Origin: Dillenia suffruticosa | Taxonomy: Eukaryota; Streptophyta; Magnoliopsida; Dilleniales; Dilleniaceae | Direction of reading: 5' to 3' | Length of the DNA: 64,000 nt | Assembly: GCA_033439265.1 (NCBI GenBank) | Contig: JAVTVX010000012.1 | Coordinates: 34,040,261-34,104,260, forward strand | Shown here: positions 1 through 11,537 of the stretch, in pieces | Position numbering within the stretch: the stretch's first letter is position 1 | How the letters are laid out: each line of letters opens with the position of its first letter | The notes under the pieces: model-generated | What the model saw: only the letters and a program-made list of their open reading frames with translations | What the model was told of the DNA's origin: nothing | Database searches by the model: none | Made by a program: the position numbers and the translations under genes

Positions 1-2652
1 ACACTTCCGTGCACTTTTCATATATTTCTTCACACATTTATGGCACTCAACAGGCTCAGACAACATAATTTAACTAGGAGTGGTCCACAAGGAGCGGTCT
101 CTGTCCTTGTAGCACATGTGGTCCTCTGATAATATTTACAAGGTCGTTAACACTGAAAATCTTAGTAGTAAAAGTTCTCATCGCTAAGCAGACCAAGGAG
201 AACCCAACAGGAAGGCAGAGAAGAACAAAATGACAGAAAACATGAGAGAACTAAAACAACAAATAATCCAAAGACTCGATGAGGAAGTTATATCTACATC
301 CAGAAAACCTGGTTGAGGACCTTTAGGAGAGGCCTCCCAGTACTGGCTAACAAATCACAGCTAGTTTAGTGAAAAAGGCCTCAGGATAATTACACCACAT
401 ATAAGCTAGTATAAGTGACGGATTCAAATTGTACGACTAAGATGAAAGCTGTCCATGAAAAACTTAGGAAGCCATTTTCCTCAAGTACAATGCAAAAGCC
501 TTTTTTGTAATCCAACTTATTTAACAAAATTTTCACATAAATGGTTTGAATGGGTATGCAATATACCCGAAATTGATGCTACTGGCTTGGTTTCATCCTC
601 CTGCTCCTCATCCTCACCAGATTCATCAGGTCCAGATTCTGTGGATGGGGGAGCTCCTCCATATAAAACATATTCTCTTTCCTGCTTTCTCTGTGACGAG
701 CATTAGATGTGAAGACTAAGTTGAACATAAGGGAAGTCAGAAGAGCAAAAGCTAATAAGAAACTGTTAACCCTGATACTATTTCAATTTTATCCCACTCA
801 ATGGTCACAATTCACATCCATGTCCACGGGAAGCCTCTTTCTTGAATAGATAAGGAAACTAAGGAGCATTTACTTTTATTCAGAAGATCATGCACAAGTT
901 CCTTAACGTACTGATTAATCTTGCTTTGAAAGAATTTCAAATAAGTTCCAATTTAAACTTCGAAACTCAGTGGTGGTAAATGAAACCCATATATAGAGCA
1001 AAGTAAGGACAATTTCCTGACAAGCACAACCAAAAGGATAAGATAAAATTCTTCTCACCCTCCAGTTAGTTTGTTGTTTGTCATGTCATCCTCTTTGGAC
1101 CATATCTATGGTGAAAATCGTTCAATCAACAGTGACATTATAGCTCTATGCAATAAACTAGAGAAAACAAAAGTTGTCAATTGCTTGGAACAAAATCCGA
1201 ACTTTTCTTTGTTCAAAAGATTGATGAAATAAAAGTCTTTTTCATTTTGTTTGCCGTGGTATCCTCAACTGATTACACCCCTACCCATGGTAAATATCCT
1301 TGATCAACATCAACATTATAGCGCTATGCTTTACACGAAAAGCATTAAATCTCAATTGAACAGAAAGGAATTGGTCATTTTCCTTATTCTAAAACATTTT
1401 GCTCTCTTGTACAATCTCCAACAGTAATTCAGCATCTTTCATCCACAAGCTCCCAACCTTGAAAACCTAAAAGATCAACAAATTGCTTATTGATGTACAG
1501 CAAGTAATGCCAATAACTTCTTTCACATATTGCCAAACAGGAAAAACAACAAAAATTGTACACATACTCCCAACTCATACAACCACATACGCATCTACTT
1601 GGGATTTTACTTTTAACTATAATATTGCAATCCACTGCCATGTACTTTATATATACAACGGAACAATGGGAAGTATTACTCTTTTATATATATGGGATGT
1701 AAACCATGAGCATGGACACAAACATGGACATAGCAACACAAATTTAAGTTTTACACAATCATGTTACAAGTATCATATCAAACACAGACATGCTCATTTC
1801 TGAAATTGTCTACGCAACCTGGCAGGACTTTAAAATTACGTTAAAATCCCGTAGAATGCTGTTTTGCCCCCAAATACATATTTAGAATGTTGCCTTGCCC
1901 CAATATAAATTTGTGGCTTCACCCCTGCAGCCTAGGATATGTGCATAGTAATACTAAAAAACCCCATTGGCATATTTTGCACGTCTCCTTTCTTTCATTT
2001 TTATTTTTATTTCTATTTTTAAGAAAAGGGTGTCACTCAAAAGGAATATAAAATCCGTTTTTATCATGTAACATCAAGATCCATTGCCTGAATACCCGGG
2101 ATTAAATTGTGCATTTAAATGTCACGCTCTCAGAGTACTCAATGAAACTTCCATGTAATTCTAACTATATGTTTTTCTTTCCCCCTTGGGTTTTAAAGAA
2201 AACAATGACTCGCTCAAATCTACTATGTTATTCTAAATTAAGTCATAGCACAATTATACACCAATGCAACCTAAGTATGAGGTCCTTACAAAAAAACATA
2301 AACTGCAATTTAATTAAAATGGATTGGAAGTTTTCAAACCAACCCTTTTGCGATCCTCAATACGCTTGCGACGTTGTGCCTCCTGCCATTTCTGTTGGGC
2401 TTCCTTTTTCTCTTCTTCTTCCTTTTGTGAAACCCAGTTACATAGTCCCTGTTACACCAAAACACCAAAATATCCTAATTAGAATCCACAAACTTAATTG
2501 AAAAGGAAAAGGGGATTTAGAGAGAGAGAGAACTGAAGATCTTTTTCGTTGAAAGAAATGGAGAGAGCTTTGTTCTTCAAAGCCCTCTTCTTGATGTGAC
2601 GAGCTCGACTGCTAGGTTGTTGCAGTTGATCCTCTTCCTCGTCCTCTTCCAT
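1..2652 (-). pseudogene. NOL12/RRP17-like gene, copy A, frameshifted; last exon outside window
   Basis: Three exons on the minus strand match the intact copy at 11538-15180: exon 1 at 2652-2534 (ATG at 2652), exon 2 at 2448-2344, exon 3 at 690-567. The C-terminal exon would lie left of position 1. Exon 2 is 105 nt instead of 106: one base is missing in the Lys/Arg-rich core (around 2405-2430), just after the conserved FHKRKKK motif. The shifted frame runs through the rest of exon 2 and stops in exon 3 at 579-581. Exon 3 read in the original frame is still clean and conserved (RKQEREYVLYGG then acidic residues), and splice sites are kept, so the lesion looks recent. The family (Nop25/NOL12, yeast Rrp17) acts in nucleolar pre-rRNA processing. 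This copy should not make a full protein; a single-base assembly error is the alternative. Confidence 0.75.
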
Positions 2653-2737
2653 AGCTTCTTCCTCCCACTCTGCCCCTAAAAACCTCTCCGAGTTTCAAAT
2701 TAAAATGTGGCTTTTGCTAATTTCCTCAGGACCCTTT

Positions 2738-2819
2738 TGGGCTTAGCCCGTGCATACTGGCCCATATAAGTACCGTTTAAATAATGAGGAGCCCAATATG
2801 GGAACCTTGGATAGGCCCA
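2738..2819 (-). promoter_or_regulatory. Cluster of site II (TGGGCY) elements, copy A promoter
   Basis: Four TGGGCC/TGGGCT motifs read on the minus strand (2738-2743, 2759-2764, 2790-2795, 2814-2819) lie 86-167 bp upstream of the copy A ATG. Such site II elements are typical of plant ribosome-biogenesis and ribosomal-protein promoters. The cluster is kept in this copy although the coding sequence is frameshifted. Confidence 0.6.
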
Positions 2820-4213
2820 TTTTATTTTTTTTTATATCAAGATTTGAACACGAAATCACAATATTAGAGAAGAGAGTTATAATCACTAAACTATTCTTTT
2901 AGAAACTTAGACAGGCCCATTTCAACTACCACTCAAAGCACTTGAATCCAAAGTCAAGTAAAGAATTCCCTCCCCCCCCCCCCCCAAAAGTAAAGAAACT
3001 AAAAAGAGAACTTTATTGTTTTTATGATAGTAATTTCTTTTTTTTTTTTGTTATTTTGAGTTGGTCATCATCCGGTATGTAGAATTTTACCCTGACTAAT
3101 TTGAATCGATCTTTGTAGGTCCAATTTTAGAGATGAGTCTCCCAATATTATTTTTTTCGTATTTAGGGAGAGTCGAACTCTCGATTTAAATCTAAATTTT
3201 AGAGTAGAAATATAAAAGATTAGTCTACAAAAAGGCCTAATAACCGATAAAAACCAATTAAGGATTACAACTATGATATGAGAAGTTACCTATTTACTAA
3301 ACTACAAAACATGCATTATGTAGAGTCATGGAAAATTGAGGTGATGCTCAATATAATGATAATTATTAGACAGTTTTGACAAATATTTAATTTTAGATAA
3401 AATTTTATAATATTATCAGATTGCAATTTTATATAAATTTTTAATTTTAAAGTTAGTAACATAATTAATATTTAACTCAGCTAACATGAAACTAATTATG
3501 GGGAATTAGGGAATTAGGGAAAAGGTATGTGTTCAGGACTGGAAGTTGCTTCGATTCGAGTGTGAGAATCACTCGCTTTTCTTTGCCAAGTTTTTTTTTT
3601 CTTTTTCTTTTTTTAAACAATGTTTTTCAAAACTTAAAATCAAACAATTTTTTCGGGCATATTTTCATAATTTAATATCTCACCGTATAATTCAATATTT
3701 GGAATTTAATTTTTTGAATAAACTATCGATATTCAAAAATTATATTGAATTTAAAAAAATTTGATTCGAATTAAATTGAATATTTAAGAAACATATCTCC
3801 CTCCACACATAAAACTCGATCTTGATACCTCACTTAAGGGATACCGGTGCCCAATATTTGGAATTTATATAAGTTCAAAAATGATTAATCCAAATTATGC
3901 AAAAGGAGAGCCTTTAATTATTTATAAAATGATGAATTAGAAAGAGCTAAATGCCCAAAATACAGAGAGACAATATCCTCTAATAAACTAATCGCATGAA
4001 AAAGAGCTGGATGCCGATTCCATGTACATGTATATAGAAATCAAATACTAATTATTCCAAAATTTATTTTCAACTTTTTGCACGATCCGTAGTGACTCAA
4101 AACTTGCAGGAATCATAACCTGCAAAAAATATATATATATTAAACAAAATATATGACACATTGCTTTATAGGACAAAGTATATTAATTTTTAAAAAAAAA
4201 AGATTGGAGTTGC
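2820..4213. other. AT-rich spacer between NOL12 copy A and X8 gene 1
   Basis: AT-rich DNA with poly-C (about 2970-2985) and poly-T runs. It is duplicated in unit B (15350-16600). No coding or RNA gene is seen. The X8 gene's 3' flank falls in the last few hundred bases. Confidence 0.5.
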
Positions 4214-4767
4214 TTATTTACTTGGATCAGAGGTTGTAATGAGACCAGAATTCATGAAATCGCAGTTCCAGGGGTTACGGCCATTAGCCTGGTAATAGAG
4301 ATTCATGGCGACAGAGGCGTGGTTGATGAGAGTGTCAGGGTTGTAGCAGGCCATTTGCAGTATGCTACAATCAATCCCCGCAGATTCGCAAACATATCGT
4401 ATATTGTTAGATAATGCAATCTCATTTGACGAAGGTTTAGCGACGCACCATGTCTTCGGATAAGGTTTGTCCTTCAACATAATTCATCAAAAATCATGAG
4501 AGAGAGAGAGAGAGAGAGAGTTGGTGCCATGGAAAATATAACCTTGTTTGAGATTTACCTCAGTCACACGGCCGTTTGTAAATTTCAGGTCTCCACCTGC
4601 AATGGACGCAAAAGGAAAAACCATCAATTTAGGATCCCAAGCGTTCAGTGAAGAGTCTAGACCAAAATAAATAAATGTTGTTGTCCCCATAAGAATATAC
4701 CAGAGATGAGTAAGAGGAACAGAGCAAGAGAAGACAGAATGAAAGACGGGAGAGTGAGCTTAGCCAT
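4214..4767 (-). CDS. Small secreted X8 (CBM43) domain protein, gene 1
   Basis: Three exons on the minus strand: 4767-4701, 4596-4559 and 4471-4214, all with GT-AG borders, giving 120 residues. Residues 1-22 form a signal peptide (MAKL followed by a Leu/Ser-rich hydrophobic core). The X8 domain starts at TWCVAKPSS (W43, C44) and includes CYNPDTL, HASVAMNLYYQ and the NCDFMNSGLITTSDPS end. X8 domains bind beta-1,3-glucan (callose) and occur in plasmodesmal callose-binding proteins, Ole e 10-type allergens and C-terminal tails of glucanases. Five cysteines remain (44, 63, 70, 77, 105). The protein stops right after DPSK, before the usual final SCxF segment, so the sixth conserved Cys is missing. 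No GPI-anchor tail is present, so it is predicted to be secreted to the wall. It is one of four paralogues here. Confidence 0.9.
4498..4520. repeat. (GA)n microsatellite in X8 gene 1 intron 2
   Basis: About 23 bp of GA repeats sit just upstream of exon 3 (minus strand), so the acceptor-side intron reads as a (CT)n polypyrimidine tract. The same microsatellite, with other lengths, lies at the same place in the other three X8 genes. Confidence 0.9.
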
Positions 4768-4826
4768 TGGGAGATAGATGTTGAAAGAGTGATGCAATTT
4801 GTGAAGTGAAGAGGTGGGAAGTGCAC

Positions 4827-4834
4827 TATTTATA
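4827..4834 (-). promoter_or_regulatory. TATA box of X8 gene 1
   Basis: TATAAATA on the minus strand, 60-67 bp upstream of the ATG. It is conserved with its flank (GTGCAC side) in all four X8 genes. Confidence 0.7.
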
Positions 4835-5149
4835 GTAGAATGGTCTTGTAATTATAGAACATTCACAGGATTTGAGGGATATCAATGGAAGGAAAAATGT
4901 AGTTGGCTGGGATCAAGAATCATGGGATTTTCGATGGCGTGTTAATACCCACAGAATCATAAATTAGTCCATTTAAAGTCTAGCTAACACTTATATACCG
5001 TACTACATTTTTTTTATTGTATCTATGAATATTGATATATATGGAATCGGTAATTACTGTACTTAGTACAATAATTGATTCATATGGGATACATAGTCGG
5101 GATCAAATCTTGCATATTCAAAAAAATCAGTGCAACCATAATACATTGG

Positions 5150-6490
5150 CGTTCGGAATATCCGAATATGTACAAATCCATCTAAATCTATAAAGAACAC
5201 AAATCTTTAACAACCTATGCAATCTGTACATTATAAACATATCTATAAATTCACACAAATATCTTTTAGGTTGAGAGATAGGTTATATGAAAATAGAAAT
5301 AAGAAAACAGAAATAGATACCAAATAATATCATGAAAATGTATTTTGTAAAACTACAAGAAATGAAAATATAAACAAATATGTAAATATAGCATATTCAT
5401 CTAAATCTATAATGTATACAAATCTATAGGAATCTACCCAATTTGTATATTCTATGCACATAAATAAATTTACACAAATATGTACAAATCCTAGCAAAGG
5501 TCAGTCGGCGTAGTGAGAAGAGCTTTATATCCCTTAACCAATACTACTTTGGGAGATCTCTCTCTTTATAGGAGATCCGACAATCAAATCGATCTAGATT
5601 AATCGGAGGAAGATCCGGATACCGGGGGTCAGGGATAAAAAAAAATGTACAAATCCTATTGATTTGTGGATTTGATGTATATTAATTTTTTTTTGTTTAC
5701 TTTATTATCGTAACATTTTAAAATTCTCATGCTAAACATGTCGAGAGATAGATTGCACAAAAATGAAAATAAAAGAATAGAAATGGATACGAAATGATAT
5801 AAAAAAAAACATTTTGTAAAAATACAAGAAATGAAAACGCAAATAAATATGTAAATATAATAGATCCATCCAAGGAATCTATGCAATCTGTACATTCTAT
5901 GAACATATGTAAATTTACACAAATATGGATAAATCCTATTGACTTGTGGATTTGATGTAATTAATTTTGTTTTTGTTTATGTTTTTTTTTCTTTGTTTAC
6001 TTGATTATTGTAACATTTTAAAATTCTCATACTACAATATCTTTTAGATTGAGAGATAGGTTAGATTGAGAGATAGGTTGCATGTAAATGAAAATTAAAA
6101 AAAGGAAACATATCCGAAATAATATCAAGAAAAGTCATTTTGTAAAAATACAAGAAACAAAAACGTAAACAAATGCATAAATATAACATATCCATCCAAA
6201 TTTATAATAGATACAAATCTATAGGAATCTATGCAATTTGTACATTCTGTACACATTTATAAATTTACGTAAACATGTACAAATCCTATTGATTTGTGGA
6301 TTTGATGTATATTAATTTTTTTTACTTGATTATTGTAACATTTTAAAATTCTCATGCTATAAAATCTTTTTGGTTGGGAGATAGGTTGCACAAAAATGAA
6401 AATGAAAAAACAGAGATAGATATAAAATGATATCGGGAAAAGACATTTTGTAAAAATACAAAAGAGAGAAACGTAAACAAATATGTAAAT
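5150..6490. repeat. Degenerate ~310-bp tandem repeat array, unit A
   Basis: About three to four imperfect monomers share the phrases GTGGATTTGATGTATATTAA, CACAAATATGTACAAATCC, ACTTGATTATTGTAAC and GAGAGATAGGTTGCA. The first phrase recurs near 5665, 5946 and 6297. The array is AT-rich with stops in every frame, so open frames in it are chance. The array in unit B (21150-23225) has more monomers, which points to expansion or contraction after duplication. Confidence 0.85.
5493..5645 (+). mobile_element. SINE-like retroposon inserted in the repeat array
   Basis: A 153-bp insertion is flanked by a 12-bp direct repeat TGTACAAATCCT (5481-5492 and 5646-5657). It ends in an A-run just before the downstream repeat, the signature of target-primed retroposition. 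Near its 5' end the text GGCGTAGTGAGAAGAGC resembles a tRNA-type box A of plant SINEs; a box B is not clear. The matching place in unit B (about 21445-21465) and other monomers show the uninterrupted target with one copy of the 12-mer. Family assignment is open. Confidence 0.65.
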
Positions 6491-7079
6491 ATTAAAAAAT
6501 ATAAATATTTTTATGTAAATATTAATTATTTTATGAAAATAATAAAACAGTCATATTTGTAATTATTAATTATAAGACAAATAATATAAAAAATAAGAAT
6601 TATTATTAAATAAATAAATAATTTACTAAATATGAAAAAATATATAAAAATTGAAAAAATAATAATTTTTATGTAAATATTAATTAATTTAACGTGTTAA
6701 AATATTAAAAAAAATGTTTTCTAAATAGGGAAATATTAATTAATTTTTGTGTTTCGTTGCTTTGTTGTTTGTTGTTTGTGCGTTTTTCTTTGTCTATTAA
6801 AAGGTTGGAGCACATCTTTGTCTATAGGAAGCTAAGCGAGAGTTAAATGGTTGTATAAGCTAAATCCCAAACTTTTAGATAATTACACTGGGACACCATG
6901 TGGGGAACTTATGTAATTGTTGAAGTTTTAACCCAACACCTCCCTCCCTCTCTCTTTTCACGTTAATCTCTCTCCCTCCCTCTCTCTCTCCCCCCGTGCA
7001 ATTTAAACTCTCCTCTACTTAGGTTAATCTCGCTGGTTTTTTATGGATATCATTTGTTTTATTTGGATTAACGCTTTTT
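6491..7079. other. AT-rich spacer and pyrimidine-rich leader-like tract
   Basis: Low-complexity AT-rich DNA up to about 6720, then a stretch shared closely with unit B (23460-23770) that ends in CT-rich blocks (6940-7000). No coding sequence is recognised. Confidence 0.4.
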
Positions 7080-7345
7080 CTCAGGATCTGGCCAGCCTCC
7101 TTTGCTTACTTGGCCCCTTTTTGGCCTTGCAGGGCCGCATGGGCAGTGGCCTCAGCCGCTGCCATGCACGACCAGGCACAGGCCACAATCCGAGCACATG
7201 CACGCGAGGGGTTGCAGCCTGAGGTTGCTGTTAACGCGGCTGGTCCGTTCCGGGTCTGCCCAGGCCACAGCCATTCACGCCCCCGGGCGTACGTCTGGAC
7301 CGCACACAAGCAGCAGGCCCAGTTGGGCTCAATTCCCTGTTTTGA
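7080..7345. other. GC-rich island of unknown nature, unit A
   Basis: About 265 bp of clearly higher GC content than the surroundings, starting after a CT-rich tract and TTTTTCTCAG (acceptor-like). More than one frame is open on the plus strand (e.g. a region reading AMHDQAQAT), but none begins with a well-placed ATG, and the frame is cut by a stop in the unit B copy. GC-rich DNA keeps frames open by chance. It could be a captured exon, a transposon fragment or a non-coding exon. I do not recognise it. Confidence 0.35.
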
Positions 7346-8348
7346 CTGTTTTGGCCTGTTTAGCCTGCTCGAATCTGTGGTGCTTGCTCGAATCCAAACC
7401 CTAGGTTGGCTTATGTGTTCATTCTGTAATTGTACACGTTGTAATGTTTGTGATACCAGACTGTTTTATCGATTGTTGTGTTAGGCCTCTTTGCTTTCTC
7501 ATAGGCGTATGATGGTGTTTGTTGCATAAAATATTTTTGAACCTACCATTTTAATCTTTTGTACTATACCATCTTCATCCCTTCCTTTTCTTGTTGAATC
7601 CGGGAAGGTGTGGTGCGAGGACAAGTAGTTGATTGGTAGTACTTTTGTTTCTAAAGGCTGCTAGATAAGTGAAGGGACCTATAGTGAGACTACGAGTGGT
7701 TCACTTATGACACGTTCAAATAATTTTCAATTTTTCCATGCATTTGTTTGGTTCGTTTTGTAATCTTTGGGTATTTATTATTTTATGTTCAGAGATCTTT
7801 TTAAGATCATATTTTATCATATCTGCATGCATTTAATGTTTATCAATTCCTGTTTAGTTGGTTATTTACAGTTATAAGAGAGATATCAATCATTTTTGCA
7901 TTAGGGATTGATCGAGATGAGAGGGAAAGTGAGAGAGAGAAAAAAAAGAAAGAGAGAGAGAGAGAGAGAGGATAAGATAATTTTCTTAGTTTCAAATAAT
8001 AAAATTTGGAATTAAAAATAAAATCTAAAAAATGTAAAGAATTCATTTGATTCCAAACAGAGTCTTCCAGAGATTTAACTTGTGGCTAAGTCTTAAATTA
8101 AATTCCTAGAAAATTCATATCCATAGAATTTTCACTAAGGTTTGCAAGAAACTTTAATAAAAGAAATATGTGAGCAAGAACCTAATGAGCCTTTGTTACT
8201 TTATATTCATTACGCAAGTTACCGGGACAAAGAAAATTTTATAATTGTCAACAAATTATAACACAATTAATATCATCGTTTTTCTTTTACACATTTTGAG
8301 TTTGAATCTCTCTTATGTATAAAAAAATTATAATTTAATTTAAATTAC
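7346..8348. other. Spacer downstream of GC island
   Basis: Shared with unit B (24076-25130). It holds a GA microsatellite (about 7930-7972). No coding or RNA gene is seen. Confidence 0.4.
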
Positions 8349-9845
8349 CCTATATATATAAAGCGGACGTTGGGGTTACTGTTCACGCACTTTTTCTCCC
8401 AAGTCCCTGGATAATTATCCCATATTTTTAGAATCCTGCTATCTTTTTCTTTTCCATTTAAGTCCTTGCGTTTATTTTTTTGCCCGATTTACCTTTTTTT
8501 TTTGCTTGGATTCTTTATCTTTTGAGGACCTCACTATATATATATATATAGTTTTTTTTTTTTCATTCAGAACCCTGCTATTTTTCCCCATTGATATTTT
8601 CTTTCATTCGAGTCCTTGTGCCTTTTTTTTTCCAGTTTCTTTTTTCTTTTTTTTTTTTTCACTTAGGTCATTTGTCTTTTGGGGATCTCACTATATTTTT
8701 TTTTTCATCTATGACCCACTATTTTTTTTTGTTTAAATCCTTCCATTTTTTATCCGTGTTTTTTATTGGGGTCCTTTGTCTTTTGGGGGACCTCACTATG
8801 TTTTTTCTTTCTTTTTTTTTTCAATTCAGGTTCTTGCAATTTTTTGACCCATTTTTCTTTTTTATTCGCTTAGATTTTTCATCTTTTTTGAACTGTATTT
8901 TTTTTTTCATTTAGGTCCTTACACTTTTTTTTAACTCTTTTTTTTAACCGTGCTTGATTTTTTTTTTGTTTAAAGCCTTCAACTTTTTTTTAAATTGTTT
9001 TTTATTTACTTAGGTCTTTTGTCTTTTTGGGATATAGGTTTTCCCTTTTTATTTTTTGACCCTACAAATAGTTGTCTCTTTATTTTTAAATTGCTACTTT
9101 TTATTTTTTTCCTCATTCAGTTCTTTACTCTTTTTATTTTTTTAACTCAGTTTTTTTCCTCTTAAGTCCTTTGTTTTTTTCAGACATAGATTTTTTTTCT
9201 TTTGGTTTTTTGGGTCTCGTGGATGGTCATCTCTTTATTTTTAAACCACAACTTTTTTTTGTTTTTATATTCAAAGTCTTGCTCTTTCTATTTTTGTACC
9301 CAATTTTTCCTTAAGTCATTCGTCTGTTTTTAGACACAAGTTTTTCCTCTTTTGGACCTCCCTTGCCCATTCAGCTCCTTGGCTTTTTTATCAATTTTTT
9401 TTGAACTTTAGTCTTTGGATTTTTTTGAGTATAGATTTTTCCCTTTTTGTTTTCTTTGACTCCACATATAATCGTCCCTTCATTTTTTAACCTTAATTTT
9501 TTATTTTTTTCCATTCAAATCCTTTTTTTATTTTTAACATTTTTTTCTTTCTTAAGTCCTTTGTTTTTTTTAACATAAGTTTTTCTCCTTTTATTTTTTT
9601 TAGAACACCATATATGGCCATTCCTTTAGTATTACCCTTTTTTTTATCTCATTTGTTGGTATTTTTTAGAGTTCCAGTGGTTAAACCATTTTTTTGTCGC
9701 TGATATACACCATATTTTTTCTGGTTTCGACAATAAATTAGTTTAAATATTGAATTAATTATAAATCTAATAAATGTTTATATAATTAAAAAATATAATT
9801 CACATCTTGTGAACATCCCGCGTATTAGCATGGGCCGATCACTAG
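8349..9845 (+). mobile_element. Helitron-like non-autonomous element, T-rich, unit A
   Basis: The 3' end has a short imperfect palindrome (CCCGCGTATTAGCATGGG) followed by CACTAG at 9841-9845 and then T, the CTRR|T pattern of Helitrons. The 5' end (CCTATATATATAAAGC) aligns with a TC-starting end in the unit B copy. The interior is almost pure polypyrimidine on the plus strand, with the phrase AAGTCCTTTGTCTTTT and ACATAGGTTTTTCCC recurring many times. No Rep/helicase coding sequence is present, so it would move only in trans. It was duplicated along with unit A/B rather than inserted twice. Confidence 0.6.
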
Positions 9846-11537
9846 TAAGAAGAAAAGAATAAGTGAACATTTGAAAGATGAGACCTTCAACAAAGATAAA
9901 AGAATTTTCTTCTTGTTTTCTCTGTAATGTTAGGAACGAAATTTCATTGAATACCAAGTGAAATTCTTAGGCAAGAAAATTTCACGATGATCATGTGAAT
10001 GAAATGAAGAGAAAAATAAGAACTATTTTGGTGCAAATTTAGTACATAGTAAAAAATGTTGATTTATCTGCCCATCTAATAATTTGAAAAAACTCCTAAA
10101 AAATCACAAGTATCACAGAATTAAGGGTTTCAGAGTTAGAATTAATATTCTTTATATAATTTTCAAAAACATATTATAAACAATTTTTGCAATTTACATA
10201 AATTCATAAAACATTATTCCAAATTATGCAGAATATGAGTCTTTAGTTTAAAAGACAAGGACATTATACTAAGATCAAGGTCTCGTTTGAATACCGCAGC
10301 CCAAAACTTTAATTTAGACATTGTTAGAAAGAAGCATCTTATGAAAAATTTCCCACAACTATTCTTTCTTTTGTCATTGGACTCACGAAATTGATGGAAT
10401 TGGGCTTATTCTCCAACTTCAAAAACAAAACAGTATAGTAAATGATCTTCATATAATTGTTAAAAAAGGAAAATAAAAAAAAAACAATTTTATTATATGT
10501 GTGTTGAAGTGTTATTTATTTATTTTTATTTTCCTTTTTGCTTAACAGGCAGGAGACAAAATTTTATCACATGAGTTGTTCCTGTGTGTTGGCAGTGTCC
10601 TCTAATTCTCTCGTGAGTTGTTCCTTTCCCAAACAAAGAACAAGACTGATTTTCTGACTTTATTATTATTTTTAAAAAAATTAAATAATTTTCTGGCATG
10701 AGATGTTTAATTTTGACCAAAAAATGGTAGGGTTGAATCAGAGAGGGTTAGTACTTTAACTTCATCGCAAAAATATAATATGTATTTAAAATTATAATTT
10801 TGAAATAAGAGTTATAAATTTTAAAATTATATATTAATTATTTTTTAAAATTTTGGTTGTTTCTCCTTTCATCTCCTATTTGAAATTATAATTATGATTT
10901 AAATTAAATAATTTAAAATGAATAAAAATATATTATGATGATTGGTTTTGTTTTTTATCATTAATATTTGTAAGAAAATAAAAAAAGAATATATATATAT
11001 ATATATATTGTCCTACTAAAGCGAAAATCATTAATATTTGTAGGACAGAGAGACTTTTGGCCAGGAGCTTTGAATTTCCAGTGGCTTCCATCAACTCCCC
11101 AATTGCTACAATAGTGTCCTCAAAATGCTTAGGCCAGAGACGAGAGACTTGTGGCATAACCTTCATCAGCAAACCACTAAGGTCTTATTAAAAAGTCACG
11201 ATCATTTCCATTGTTGTGTGCACACAGAGAGGGGGGGGGGGATTGCTTCCCCGAAGAAGGGAGACAGACAAATAGGTTGATATTTCCTGGCAATTTCAAT
11301 GTAGAAGAAGAGTTGGAAAATATAAATTTCAAGGGTTTGAGAATTACTTGGTCATACAAAATGGAGCTTAAAAGTCTATTAAACAACATTACAAAAATGG
11401 ATCAATAGCAAAGTATCTAAAATAGACATAACTGGGCACCGCCACTTGTGCCGTGAAACCGTCAAAAAAGCAAATTTTTGCAGCGAGTTGCTTGGCTTGT
11501 ACAATCATAAAGAAATTTAATGTAAATTTTGATTGAT
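9846..11537. other. Spacer and unit A/B junction
   Basis: Unit A homology to unit B ends near 10568. After it come AT-rich DNA, a short (AT)n tract (10990-11010) and a stretch near 11040-11400 of more gene-like composition. No complete gene is seen apart from the possible fragment listed separately. Confidence 0.5.
11040..11190 (-). pseudogene. Possible gene fragment of unknown family
   Basis: On the minus strand about 45 codons read as good protein-like sequence (LMKVMPQVSRLWPKHFEDT, then IVAIGELMEATGNS), preceded by an acceptor-like CTTAG near 11185. It then runs into an AT microsatellite. No partner exon is found on either side. I do not recognise the family. It may be a stranded exon left at the duplication junction, or chance. 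Confidence 0.3.

Larger units (their letters stand above)
1..10568. repeat. Segmental duplication, unit A (left end outside window)
   Basis: This stretch is collinear with unit B (from about position 12022/12400 to 28622). It holds NOL12 copy, X8 gene, ~310-bp repeat array, GC-rich island, T-rich Helitron-like element and a 3' segment, in the same order and orientation. Collinearity is seen directly by matching text: position 1 matches 12022 and 12400, 4214 matches 16604 and 20057, 7130 matches 23860, 9842 matches 26587. Matching stops near 10568, where unit B (28622) diverges. Unit A lacks the extra X8 copy and the 27.09-28.31 kb segment of unit B, and carries a SINE-like insertion that unit B lacks. 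Confidence 0.9.

Noticed and set aside
1429..1803. Frames at 1429-1803 and 13970-14248
   Set aside because: They lie inside NOL12 intron 2 in both copies, and the sense and antisense frames overlap without a recognisable family.
5493..5540. A genuine tRNA gene at the head of the SINE-like insertion
   Set aside because: Only a box A-like motif is present; no cloverleaf or clear box B can be drawn, and the flanking duplication and A-run favour a retroposon.
5150..6490. CRISPR-like array
   Set aside because: Repeats are long, degenerate and head-to-tail without unique spacers, in a plant nuclear sequence.
7110..7484. Frame of 124 codons across the GC-rich island
   Set aside because: No ATG start, the frame is interrupted in the unit B copy, and alternative frames are equally open, as expected from GC content.
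8506..8914. Open frames rich in Phe/Leu/Ser in the T-rich body (also at 25288-25611, 25971-26285, 37709-38197, 38580-38885)
   Set aside because: They are translations of polypyrimidine DNA with strongly biased codons, no conserved frame between the sister elements, and no domain.
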